From JANMCE01 sp963791625 (lineage in GTDB: Bacteria > Actinomycetota > Acidimicrobiia > Acidimicrobiales > Ilumatobacteraceae): a DNA stretch of 64,000 nucleotides. Shown here piece after piece: positions 9,815-18,187 of the stretch. Both the position numbers and the translations under genes were made by a program. The notes under the pieces are model-generated. The model worked only from the letters and a program-made list of their open reading frames with translations. It searched no databases and had not been told where the DNA came from. Location of the stretch: contig CAWBTA010000016.1 in assembly GCA_963791625.1 (NCBI GenBank), positions 390,345-454,344 of the forward strand, in the 5' to 3' direction. Numbering within the stretch: position 1 is the first letter of the stretch; each line of letters starts with the position of its first letter.

Positions 9815-9817
9815 CCG

Positions 9818-10142
9818 CTACTCCGGTGGGAGGTGGACCACTGCCGTGTCGCCCTGTTCGGTGACGAGGAAGGACGCGACCGGAAGCGACCGCGGGCGGG
9901 CCTTGCTGCTGACCGTCGCACACATTGAACTGAGCACCGTGTAGTGGGCAGGTGATGAGTGCACCTCGAAGTCGCCCTTCTGACAGGCGGGCGTCGCGGT
10001 GTGAGCAGTTGTCTTCCAGTGCATGCAATTGGCCTGCGACGCGGCACACGATGATGCCGTTGTTGCCGATGTCGGGGAAGACGCGCATCTGACCGTCACG
10101 CAGATCACTCATGTCACCCAGCTCGATTGGTGTTCCCGACAT
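9818..10142 (-). CDS. Rieske [2Fe-2S] ferredoxin, frameshifted near its 3' end
   Basis: About 107 aa. The Rieske cluster ligands are all in the first frame: NCSHRDARLSEG (Cys-x-His) and TCPLHGAQF (Cys-x2-His). After GPPA the frame runs off into unrelated sequence, while the expected C-terminal strands (SLPVASFLVTEQGDTAVVHL) continue in another frame to a stop at 9818. One extra base in the GC run at about 9886-9894 explains this. Small Rieske ferredoxins pass electrons to oxygenases; a Rieske oxygenase alpha subunit is encoded 0.5 kb away on the same strand. The ATG at 10142 is used. Confidence 0.8.
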
Positions 10143-10188
10143 CGTGCAATCGTAGAGGGACTGCCGCCGAGCCGCTAGCGTCGCCGAA

Positions 10189-10671
10189 ATGACCGAGCTC
10201 GAAAGTCGTGCCCGAATCCAAGATGCGCTGCATAGCTACTGCCGTGGCATCGATCGCTTGCACGCCCCGTCGATCGAGGCCGCCTTCCATCCGGGTGCGG
10301 TGCTGGTCGACTACGGCGCCGAGCAGTTTACGATCGAGGCGTTCGTGCCGTACGTCCTGGCATCGCTCGCCCGAAGGTTCGTCGCAACCCAGCACCGGTT
10401 GAGTAACACGACCGCGAAGCTCGATGGCGACGTGGCGTTGGTGGAGTCATACGTGCTGGCCACCCACGTGGCCCAGCACGATGCCGGACGGACCATGTAC
10501 ACCTTCACCGGCCGCTACATCGACCGGTTCGAATGTCGGGAGGGTGGCTGGCGCATCGTGCATCGCTCACTCCGCAACGACTGGTCGAGTATCGAGCCGA
10601 TGGGTGAGCCGATGTCTGGCCCCTACATACCGAGCGGCCGTGCCGGCACGCCCGATCCTTTCTCCGACTGA
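10189..10671 (+). CDS. SnoaL-like (NTF2-fold) protein
   Basis: 160 aa. The pattern fits the SnoaL_4 type: RARIQDALHSYCRGIDRLH at the N-terminus, FHPGAVLVDYG, ATQHRLSNTTAKLDGDVALVES (conserved His), TFTGRYIDRFE and GWRIVHRSLRNDW. Such alpha+beta-barrel proteins act as small dehydratases, isomerases or cyclases, often beside ring oxygenases. It is divergently oriented from the Rieske ferredoxin gene and converges with the Rieske oxygenase gene, so a shared aromatic or steroid-like substrate is a reasonable inference. Confidence 0.8.
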   Translation: MTELESRARIQDALHSYCRGIDRLHAPSIEAAFHPGAVLVDYGAEQFTIEAFVPYVLASLARRFVATQHRLSNTTAKLDGDVALVESYVLATHVAQHDAGRTMYTFTGRYIDRFECREGGWRIVHRSLRNDWSSIEPMGEPMSGPYIPSGRAGTPDPFSD

Positions 10672-10677
10672 ACCCTT

Positions 10678-12077
10678 CTAGTCCTCGGGCGTGTAGCCAC
10701 CGGCGAGCAGGTGCTCACGCACGCGCTGCTGCAGATGACGAGCGTGGACCTCCTGGTAGTTGCCGAGCGTCTGACCACGCTTGCGACTCGACCGAAACCC
10801 GCGCGTCTGGGCCGCCATGTTGGCCGTGTCCTGGTCGTATACGCGACCCAATCCGCCGAGACCAACGGCGAGGGAATAGCTGTCATCGATATCCAGTTCG
10901 ATCACCGTGGGTGGAAGGGGTGCGTCACCATCGCCCGGTCGTGGTCGCAAGATGAGCAGGTCGAAAAAGCTGACGTTGTGATCAACCGGGTCGGGACGAA
11001 ACCGGTACACCATCGACAGCGACAGACCCGGAAACAGACATGCGTTCGGGAAACAGAAATACTCGATCGAATCGATTGTGATCGACTGGCTCAGGTGTGA
11101 GAAATCCTGGCCGTACGCTTTGCCCATCTCTTGTTGCACATATGTCGCGTAAAGTCTCGGGCGCGGGCGCCCTCGGGCAGCACGAGTGGCTCCATCCCGT
11201 GGCGAAGGTTGCGCGTAAGGTGGGCAAGCATCTGCTGCTCGGTGCGAGGCGTCGGTCGTTGCGGACTGTCGAGTCCGCTGGTGTGAATGAAGCGGCTGAT
11301 GTTTGGCGGGAAGATGTCGTACTGCGTGGTGACCTCATCACCCAGCTGACCAGAGGCGTGGGTCTCACGCACGTGATAGGCCTCAAGGAACGCCTCGACT
11401 GCGGCCTTCCAGTTGCACGGCAAGCGCTTGCGAACGTGCGTCTCGATGTAGCGCTGCTCAATGTCGAACTCGGCAAAGTGCGCGGGAAGAACGCCGAGAT
11501 ACTCCGACAAAGGTGCCGCCTGCTGATCGAAGTTCACCCACACGAACCCGGCGAACACCTCGACGGGCAGTTGCGGAAGACGATGCGATTCATCACCGAC
11601 ATGAGGGAAGTCCCATCGGTCGGGGACCTCCACGAGATCGCCGTCGAGTGACCACGTCCACCCGTGGAACGGACACTTGAGCTGATTGGCAAAACCGCAG
11701 GTGCCGGGGGTGCGCAGTTGCGTGCCGCGGTGCATGCACGCGTTGTAATAGGCCTTGATTGAACCGTCGGCCGTGCGCACGATGAGCGCCGAATGGGGGC
11801 CGACCTCATAGACGTAGTAGTCGCCCTGCTCGGCAATGTGATCCAGGTGGCACGCCCACTGCCACGTCTTCGACCACAGGTGATCAATCTCGGCCTGCGC
11901 GTACGCGGCCGACGTGTAGTTCGTGAACGGCACATCTTCATCACCAAGATACGCCGGTGATTCTTCCAAAAGCGGCCACGGCGGAGTGACGGGATCGGCA
12001 AGGAGCTGCTCACGCAACGTTGGACCCGGCGCACGGGCCGGTTGGTGCAGGGTTGGATCATCATCGACTTTCTTCAC
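10678..12077 (-). CDS. aromatic ring-hydroxylating dioxygenase, Rieske alpha subunit, frameshifted
   Basis: About 466 aa in two frames. The N-terminal part has the Rieske ligands CMHRG and CPFHGWTW, then the bridging region CNWKAAVEAFLEAYHVRETHA with the mononuclear-iron His. The C-terminal part (YVQQEMGKAYGQDFSHLS to the stop at 10678) is in another frame. The break lies at about 11150-11160 and is explained by one missing base before CTTTACGCG (coding sense). GTG at 12077 is the likely start; an in-frame GTG at 12086 is the alternative. The enzyme adds O2 to an aromatic or carotenoid-derived substrate with electrons from a Rieske ferredoxin. The frame also stays open far upstream, antisense to the carotenoid oxygenase gene; that part is not coding. 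Confidence 0.85.
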
Positions 12078-12149
12078 ACTGTGCACACTAAGTCGCCACC
12101 ACCCGCGAGTCGAGCGACGGACGCTCTCGTGCGGTGTACTGCCCTTCGG

Positions 12150-12164
12150 TAACAGTGTTATTCT
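12150..12164 (+). promoter_or_regulatory. candidate operator/promoter of the carotenoid oxygenase gene
   Basis: TAACA-G-TGTTA (12150-12160) is an 11-bp palindrome in the 111-bp divergent gap between the Rieske oxygenase and carotenoid oxygenase starts. It overlaps TATTCT (12159-12164), a possible -10 box about 25 nt before the ATG. The shape suits a TetR-like repressor, but no such gene is adjacent. Confidence 0.35.
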
Positions 12165-12188
12165 GCGTTCACGACAGGGGAGGCCGCT

Positions 12189-13550
12189 ATGACGAACCGC
12201 TATCTGCAGGACAACTACGGGCCAGTCGCTCAAGAGGTGACAGCGCCCGATCTCCAGGTGATCGGCACGCTGCCGCCGGAGTTGAACGGGCGCTATCTGC
12301 GCAACGGGCCAAACCCGATTGCCGAAGTGGATCAACTCACCCATCACTGGTTCATGGGTGATGGCATGGTGCATGGCGTTCGGCTGAATGATGGCAAGGC
12401 CGACTGGTACCGCAACCGCTATGTCGGCTCGAAGAACGTCCAGACAGCTCGTGGACTCGACGACATCCCCGGACCATCGTCTCGATCGTCCGGTCTCGGC
12501 GCCAACACCAACGTCGGCGGCTTCAACGGCACCACGTGGGCCATGGTGGAAGCCGGCATCAGCCAGGTGGAGATGACCTACGACCTCGACACGGTTTGCC
12601 GCAACGACTTCTACGGCACGCTGCCCGGCGCGTTCAGCGCCCATCCAAAGGTTGATCCGGACACGGGCGAGATGCACGCGATGACGTACTCGTGGGCGGA
12701 GTGGATGGACCACGTGCAGTACGTCGTCGTCGGCACGGATGGTCGGGTTCGTCGTACCCTCGACATCCCGGTTCCGGGCATGACCATGATTCACGACATG
12801 TCGCTCACCAAGCGTTATGCCGTGGTGTTCGATCAGCCGGTCATCGTCGATTTCGACCTGGCCTTCGCAGGACGCTTCCCGTTTCGCTGGCAGCCCGATT
12901 ACGGCAACCGTGTTGGCCTGCTCCCCCGCGAGGGCGAGGCCAAAGACATCGTGTGGGTTGATGTGCCGCTGTGTGGGTTGTTTCATCCGATGAACGCCTA
13001 TGACACCCCCGACGGCAAGGTCGTCATTGATATCTGCACCTACGAAAAGCTGTTCGACGGCGACATCCTCGGCCCCTTCGGTGATTCGTTGCCGCGGCTC
13101 GAACGTTGGGTGATCGATCCAGTCGGCCGCACGTCGAGCACCACCGTCATCGATGACACGGCCAACGAATTCCCACGCCATAGAGGCAGCCTGAGCGGTA
13201 AGCCCTATCGATACGGCTACTGCACTTCGCCGGTGTTCGACGATCCGAAAGCCGGGTGGACCACACTGAAGCACGACCTGCAGACGGGCGCGAGAGAGGT
13301 TTTCGACCACGGCATCGGCCGAGCTGCCGGCGAGGCCGTGTTCATCGGACGTCCCGGAAGCACCGACGAAGACGACGGCTGGCTGATGACCTTTGTGCAC
13401 GACCTTGTGCACGACAAGGCCGAACTTGCGGTGTGGGACGCGCAAGATTTCGGTCGTGGTTACGTCGCTCAGGTGATGCTTCCACAACGGGTACCGTTCG
13501 GCTTTCATGGCAACTGGGTAAACGACAAGGCCGTTCCTCCACCCAGATAA
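12189..13550 (+). CDS. carotenoid cleavage oxygenase (RPE65/apocarotenoid oxygenase family)
   Basis: 453 aa, normal length. The four iron-ligand histidines of the seven-bladed propeller can be placed in FSAHPKVDP, MIHDMSLT, LFHPMNAY and FGFHGNWV. The N-terminal GRYLRNGPNP and HHWFMGDGM blocks are typical. It cleaves a double bond of a carotenoid, stilbene or lignin-type compound with O2. GGGGAGG precedes the ATG by about 6 nt. It is divergent from the Rieske oxygenase gene, and a drug-type exporter follows. No carotenoid biosynthesis gene is in the window, so the substrate is open. Confidence 0.93.
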   Translation: MTNRYLQDNYGPVAQEVTAPDLQVIGTLPPELNGRYLRNGPNPIAEVDQLTHHWFMGDGMVHGVRLNDGKADWYRNRYVGSKNVQTARGLDDIPGPSSRSSGLGANTNVGGFNGTTWAMVEAGISQVEMTYDLDTVCRNDFYGTLPGAFSAHPKVDPDTGEMHAMTYSWAEWMDHVQYVVVGTDGRVRRTLDIPVPGMTMIHDMSLTKRYAVVFDQPVIVDFDLAFAGRFPFRWQPDYGNRVGLLPREGEAKDIVWVDVPLCGLFHPMNAYDTPDGKVVIDICTYEKLFDGDILGPFGDSLPRLERWVIDPVGRTSSTTVIDDTANEFPRHRGSLSGKPYRYGYCTSPVFDDPKAGWTTLKHDLQTGAREVFDHGIGRAAGEAVFIGRPGSTDEDDGWLMTFVHDLVHDKAELAVWDAQDFGRGYVAQVMLPQRVPFGFHGNWVNDKAVPPPR

Positions 13551-13581
13551 ATCGGCGCCCAGCCGGTACGTTGAGCACCCC

Positions 13582-15036
13582 ATGATTGAAACGCCTCCGC
13601 AGCCTGGCCTTCTCCACAAGCTGCGGCACCTGCCGTACGAGTGGATCGTCGCTGCGGCATTCGTGCTGGCGGTCTTCATGGACATTCTCGATGTCACGAT
13701 CGTGAACGTCTCGTTGTTCAAGATCTCGAAGGACCTCAACGCGTCGCTGCCATCAACCACGTGGATCGTGCTTGGCTACTCGCTCAGCTTGGCCATTTGG
13801 ATTCCGATTTCGGGCTGGGTTGGCGACCGCTTCGGCACTCGACGCACATTCATTTTCGCGCTCTTCATGTTCGTCCTGGCGTCGTACCTGTGCAGTGAAG
13901 CAACATCAATCAGCCAGCTCGTCACCTACCGCCTGTTGCAAGGCGTTGGGGGCGGCATGCTCACCCCGACCGGCATCACGCTGCTCTTTCGAGCGTTCCC
14001 GCCCGAGCGACGAGCGCGGGCCTCTTCGATCCTGGCGATACCTACGGTGTTGGCGCCCGCATCGGGCCCGGTGCTCGGCGGCTGGCTCACCGACACCGTC
14101 GGGTGGCGCTGGATCTTTCGCGTCAACATTCCGATTGGGATGATTGCGCTTGCGGTCGCCGTGTTCGGTTTAAAGAAAGATGACGACAGCACCCGACGGC
14201 CACTCGACCTTCCCGGCGTCGTTCTCGCTGCCCTTGGCTTTCCAGCCGTGGTCTACTTCTTCGAACGCGGTGCGGAAGAGGGCTGGCTCAGCACCCGCAT
14301 CTTCACCGTTGGCATCGTCGGCGCGTTGAGTCTGGTGGGACTGTGGTGGTGGTCATACCGCACGCCGAAACCGATGCTTGACTTACGTCTCTTGCGGGAC
14401 CGTCTTTTCGCCGTTACCAATGCGGTGAGCTTCGTCTACACCATGGCGTTCTTGGGTACGGTGTTCGTTCTTCCGCAGTTCCTCCAACGCGTCGGCGGCT
14501 ACTCGGCGCTGGAAAGCGGCCTCACCACGTTCCCACAGGCGATCGGCATCCTGCTCACCTCCCGGCTCGCGGGCAGGTGGTACCCGAGGTTCGGGCCGCG
14601 CAAGATGCTGGTGATGGCCTTCATCGGTCTCGGCACCTTTTCGATCGGGTTCATGTTCATAACGGTCGGTACCAACCACTGGGCGATCCGCGGGTTGATG
14701 CTCGTCCGCGGCCTCTGCATTGCCTTTGCGTTCATCCCGCTGCAAGCCGCCTCCTACGCGAAGATCTCGCCGGAGGCCACCGGTCGGGCCAGCGCGATCT
14801 TCTCCACCCAGCGACAATTGGCCGGAGCGGTCGGTGTTGCCGTCTTGTCGACGGTGTTGGCGTCCACCATTCCCCAGAAGTTCGGGCGCTCGGTCGTGGC
14901 GCCGGAGTTGGTGCACAAGTACACCACGGCATTTCATTGGACGTTCTTCGCCGCCACCCTGCTCACCTTCTCCGCCGCCGGGCTGTCGCTCCTCGTTCGG
15001 GACGAAGACGCCAAAGCCACCATGGTTCGCAACTAG
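13582..15036 (+). CDS. MFS efflux transporter, DHA2 family (EmrB/QacA type, 14 TM)
   Basis: 484 aa integral membrane protein. Motif D1-like LDVTIVNVSLFKI in TM1, motif A GWVGDRFGTRR between TM2 and TM3, and motif C (LAPASGPVLGGWL) in TM5 mark a drug:H+ antiporter, and about 14 helices can be counted. It exports small amphipathic molecules using the proton gradient. The gene begins 31 nt after the carotenoid oxygenase and may be co-transcribed with it. Confidence 0.9.
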   Translation: MIETPPQPGLLHKLRHLPYEWIVAAAFVLAVFMDILDVTIVNVSLFKISKDLNASLPSTTWIVLGYSLSLAIWIPISGWVGDRFGTRRTFIFALFMFVLASYLCSEATSISQLVTYRLLQGVGGGMLTPTGITLLFRAFPPERRARASSILAIPTVLAPASGPVLGGWLTDTVGWRWIFRVNIPIGMIALAVAVFGLKKDDDSTRRPLDLPGVVLAALGFPAVVYFFERGAEEGWLSTRIFTVGIVGALSLVGLWWWSYRTPKPMLDLRLLRDRLFAVTNAVSFVYTMAFLGTVFVLPQFLQRVGGYSALESGLTTFPQAIGILLTSRLAGRWYPRFGPRKMLVMAFIGLGTFSIGFMFITVGTNHWAIRGLMLVRGLCIAFAFIPLQAASYAKISPEATGRASAIFSTQRQLAGAVGVAVLSTVLASTIPQKFGRSVVAPELVHKYTTAFHWTFFAATLLTFSAAGLSLLVRDEDAKATMVRN

Positions 15037-15054
15037 CGCGCTTGCTGTCAGAGG

Positions 15055-15330
15055 GCCTCGGGAGATTGGGTTGTTTGGATTGCGCGATGCCGACAATAGT
15101 CACGGCCACGGCGACTGCGAACATCCAGAACGCCAGGGTGAGGGGGTGATGGGTGTCGAGCGCGTTCTTGCCGATCATCAAGAACGCGGCCAGGCACGCC
15201 GAGGCACCGAACCCGGCGGCGACGCCGATCGGGTCGAGGCCCGTGTCGGTCCACACCTTGGCCACCAGGGCCAGCCCGCCGAGCCCGAGTGCGATCGCGA
15301 TGGCGCTGCGCCGATTGCTTTGGGTGCCGT
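15055..15330 (-). pseudogene. EamA/DMT-family transporter remnant
   Basis: On the minus strand the frame reads IAIALGLGGLALVAKVW, LDPIGVAAGFGASACLAAF and ALDTHHPLTLAFWMFAVA. This matches the first helices of the second EamA repeat, where ALVA-W and LDP-GV are conserved. The piece has no N-terminal repeat, no good start, and stops abruptly against the 3' end of the MFS gene. It is a fragment of a 10-TM metabolite exporter, wedged between two intact genes. Confidence 0.55.
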
Positions 15331-15336
15331 CCCCGC

Positions 15337-16506
15337 TCAGCCGCTGTGAGTGTCGTCCTGCTCAACTCGGGCGACGCTCTCGAACAGGTCGACGTAGGCA
15401 TCGTATCGGTAGATTCGATTGCGTTTGTTGCCGGTCACCTCGCGCAAGATCCCGAGCTCGCACAGCCGCTCGAGTGCTTTGTTCGCCGTCGGTGACGTGA
15501 CCTCAAGGTGTTGCTGCACCCAGCTGCTGTTGACCAGCGGCTGACGAAACAAGACGTCAAGGAGAGCAACGTCATACTTCCCACCACCTGACGACAGCGT
15601 GCGGGTGCGGTCGTCCTCACGGAGTTGATGGATCGATGTTGCCGTCTCGGTTGCACCCCGAGCCGACTCGGCTACTCCTTCGAAGAAGAACGCAAGCCAC
15701 TGCTCCCATGCCCCAGCGCTGCGCACGGCCGTGAGATGCTCGAAGTAGCGGGTCTGATGGCGCTTCAAAAACGTGCTGAGATACAGCACGGGCTTGGACA
15801 GGACCTGGCGCTCGTGAAGCAACAAGGAGATGAACATGCGCCCGGCGCGCCCATTGCCATCGAGGAACGGGTGGATGGTCTCGAACTGGGCATGCGCCAG
15901 TCCGGCAGTGACCAACACGGGCAACCTCGAGTCGTGGACGAAGGACTCCAGCGCCGTCATCGCTCTTTCCATCACATGACGGGGCGGCGGCACGAAGCTC
16001 GCCGTGGCGAGCGTGCACCCGGCTGGCCCTATCCAGTTTTGGGTACGCCGGAACTCCCCTGGCGACTTGTCGGCCCCACGACCCGAGCGCAAAAGCACAC
16101 CGTGCATCTCACGAAGCAGCCGGTTGCACAGCGGTAGCTCGGTCAATAAGGCGACACCGTGCTGCAGCGCAGCGACATAGCTGACAACCTCGCCGACGTC
16201 GAGTGTCGGCCCGCCGTGGTGAAGCAACTCGAACGCGAGGATGTCGTCCATCGTGCACTCGGTGCCCTCGATCTGGGAGCTGAGTAGCGCCTCTTGGCGG
16301 ACATACATCGCCAAGAACAGATCGGCATCGGGCAGAGTCCGCGCCAGCCCGTCAAGGCGGCCCACGGCAACATCGGCGGCCGAGAGCAGCCCCCAAAGTT
16401 CGTGGTCGAGCGTGACTGGCGGGTCTGGCGGCAGATCGACCGGTTCGAAGGCGCGGTATCCTTCCAGCTGCTGTACGAGGTGGCCGGCACGGGGGTGCGA
16501 CTTCAT
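15337..16506 (-). CDS. Fic family protein (AMP transferase) with N-terminal inhibitory helix and C-terminal winged helix
   Basis: 389 aa. The Fic motif HPFLDGNGRAGR (about 212-223) has every catalytic residue, including the His. The class II inhibitory motif SxxxEG is visible as SSQIEG (Ser76-Glu80-Gly81). The C-terminal 80 residues form a winged-helix domain (VQQHLEVTSPTANKALERL). Such proteins transfer AMP to hydroxyl side chains and are kept off by the inhibitory Glu; the HTH part may bind DNA. The start at 16506 is fixed by GGAGG 6 nt upstream; a longer frame to 16632 lacks this and overlaps the palindromic promoter. No separate antitoxin gene adjoins. Confidence 0.92.
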   Translation of the reverse strand: MKSHPRAGHLVQQLEGYRAFEPVDLPPDPPVTLDHELWGLLSAADVAVGRLDGLARTLPDADLFLAMYVRQEALLSSQIEGTECTMDDILAFELLHHGGPTLDVGEVVSYVAALQHGVALLTELPLCNRLLREMHGVLLRSGRGADKSPGEFRRTQNWIGPAGCTLATASFVPPPRHVMERAMTALESFVHDSRLPVLVTAGLAHAQFETIHPFLDGNGRAGRMFISLLLHERQVLSKPVLYLSTFLKRHQTRYFEHLTAVRSAGAWEQWLAFFFEGVAESARGATETATSIHQLREDDRTRTLSSGGGKYDVALLDVLFRQPLVNSSWVQQHLEVTSPTANKALERLCELGILREVTGNKRNRIYRYDAYVDLFESVARVEQDDTHSG

Positions 16507-16620
16507 GTAGACCTCCAGTGGTCCTGTCCGTGGGAAACGGAACGGGCGATTGGTTGCACGAGCGCTGCGTCGCCTCGGCGAAGGAAAGGTTGCTTTCCCA
16601 GCGACCCGGCCGCCGTCTTC

Positions 16621-16645
16621 ATAGATTAGCAAATCTATATTTGCT
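16621..16645. promoter_or_regulatory. two overlapping palindromes upstream of fic
   Basis: ATAGATT-AGCA-AATCTAT (16621-16638) and AGCAAAT-CTAT-ATTTGCT (16628-16645) are perfect 7-bp inverted repeats, each with a 4-nt spacer, offset by 7 bp. They form an AT-rich island 115 bp before the Fic start in GC-rich DNA and include TATA-like steps. They are likely an operator/promoter, possibly autoregulated through the Fic winged helix. Confidence 0.6.
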
Positions 16646-17130
16646 TTCCTACCTTCTCTGGAAATGGGAGATTCTCTCCGAGGTGTAGAACATCTCGTCA
16701 GCTCCCGATACGGACAAGCAGAATTCGCCCCGATTCGCTGAATCGATGTGGTTGGATCGCAGCGTGCAGAGTGACTTTGTCGGCGAACGGGGTGTGCTCG
16801 CTGCAGTCGACGCCGTCATCGTGGCTCGACCCCCGGCCTCAGACATCGATGTCGAGCGCACTTCGTCAGAGCGGCAAGCCATCGCGCCGCGCAACGCAAC
16901 ACTGCGATCGAGACCGTTCACCGATGCAAACCTGACGCTGTCGTGTGTATCGGTCCGCCATTTGGACACACCAGGCCGCAGTGGATCGTGCCCTGCGGCG
17001 GCACCATGATCCTCGACGGAACCAGCCACAAGATCTGGGCCGACTACACCTGATACTCCCCGAGTCGAGACTATTCCTATCAAGGGCAATTGCGAGCTGC
17101 GGTACGCGGGCTCTCCGATCGGCACCCACC
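16646..17130. other. gene-poor stretch
   Basis: Several open frames exist on both strands, but none has a recognisable domain, good ribosome binding site or typical codon usage. Local composition is less GC-biased than its neighbours. Nothing can be assigned; degenerate remnants are possible. Confidence 0.5.
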
Positions 17131-17132
17131 GA

Positions 17133-17381
17133 CTACCGCTGACCGCTCCAGAGTCGAGATGTACCAACTCCTATAGCCACTAGTCCCAAGGCCGCCAGGG
17201 CAATCGGCACGACCCAACGGCTGAGGACTCTGCTGAAACGGTGATTCCAGTACCGGAAGCGCGATGGGCCCGACTCGTATGCCTCTCGATCGATCCGCGA
17301 TGCCCAGTGTTCGTGCGCGCTCATCCACCAACCCATGCAGACCAGATACGCACCAAGAACGAGAAACACCAACCCGCCCAT
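17133..17381 (-). CDS. small two-helix membrane protein
   Basis: 82 aa. Two hydrophobic helices (about 2-22 and 58-78) flank a charged loop (HEHWASRIDREAYESGPSR). No family recognised. It lies 8 nt downstream of the alpha/beta hydrolase stop on the same strand and is probably the last gene of the metY-hydrolase transcript. Confidence 0.55.
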   Translation of the reverse strand: MGGLVFLVLGAYLVCMGWWMSAHEHWASRIDREAYESGPSRFRYWNHRFSRVLSRWVVPIALAALGLVAIGVGTSRLWSGQR

Positions 17382-17389
17382 GATCCAGA

Positions 17390-18187
17390 TCAGCCCGCAC
17401 GAGCAGTGTCAAGGATGGCGGAACGGATGGTGCGGGGGCTTTCGATCATCATGGAGTGGCCGACGTTGGGAAGCTCAATGATGGTCGCTAATGGTAGGGC
17501 TGCGGCCAATGCGTGGCCGCCTTTGGGCGGGGTCATCTTGTCGCCAAGACCAATCACAACGGTTGCCGGGCAGCTCACTTTTCCGGCGGCGGTGAGTGCA
17601 TTGGAATAGTTCATGCAGGCCCGAAAGTCGGAGGCGAGCACGCCCGGACGCGAGTTCTCTACAAGCGCTCGCGCGCCTCCGAGCATCCAAAGCCCCGGCG
17701 TCGGGTTGAGGCCCACATGCGCTGGCTTGGCGTGGCCCCACGCAGCCATTAATGCTGCCGCAGCGGGCAGGTTGTCGGTGGCGTCGGCGAGCAGTTGGGG
17801 GTGGACCGGCATGGCGGTGGAGGTTCCGCACAGGGTGATCGATCGCGTGACCGCGGCGTGTCGGCTGGCGAGTTCGAGTGCGATGAACGACCCCATAGAA
17901 TGTCCGACAACGTGCGCGGCGCCCAACCCGGCCGCGGTGAGGAAGCGCGCTACCCAGTCGGCCATTTCCTCGACCGTGGACAGCGTTTCGCCAGCACTCT
18001 GTCCGTGACCAGGCAGATCAACCGCCAGAGCGCATACGCCCCGATGGGCAAGGTAGCGGGTCTGCAATTGCCACACCGTGCCGTCCATTCCTGCGCCGTG
18101 GATGAGCACCACAACGGGGCCATCGCCCGTCGGTGGGACCCCGCCGGTGGAGGCGTGCGCATCACGGCCGTCGACCACAACGATCAT
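17390..18187 (-). CDS. alpha/beta hydrolase
   Basis: 265 aa, a complete alpha/beta hydrolase fold. The oxyanion segment is LIHGAGMDG, the nucleophile elbow GHSMG (Ser97), the acid GDKMTP (Asp216) and the His NVGHSM (His244). It hydrolyses an ester, lactone or similar bond in the cytoplasm. Its ATG overlaps the metY stop by 4 nt (18184-18187), so the two are translationally coupled. A homoserine O-acetyltransferase-like role was considered, but the protein is too short and lacks that family's motifs. Confidence 0.85.
   Translation of the reverse strand: MIVVVDGRDAHASTGGVPPTGDGPVVVLIHGAGMDGTVWQLQTRYLAHRGVCALAVDLPGHGQSAGETLSTVEEMADWVARFLTAAGLGAAHVVGHSMGSFIALELASRHAAVTRSITLCGTSTAMPVHPQLLADATDNLPAAAALMAAWGHAKPAHVGLNPTPGLWMLGGARALVENSRPGVLASDFRACMNYSNALTAAGKVSCPATVVIGLGDKMTPPKGGHALAAALPLATIIELPNVGHSMMIESPRTIRSAILDTARAG

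Noticed and set aside
12189..13760. Long open frame antisense to the carotenoid oxygenase gene, continuous with the Rieske oxygenase
   Set aside because: No homology beyond the Rieske start; the plus-strand gene has full family motifs, so this part is a GC-bias shadow.
14383..15096. 237-codon minus-strand frame opposite the MFS gene
   Set aside because: Charged, Gly/Arg/Glu-rich shadow of transmembrane codons.
16649..17167. 172-codon minus-strand frame upstream of fic
   Set aside because: No recognisable domain, no ribosome binding site, atypical composition.
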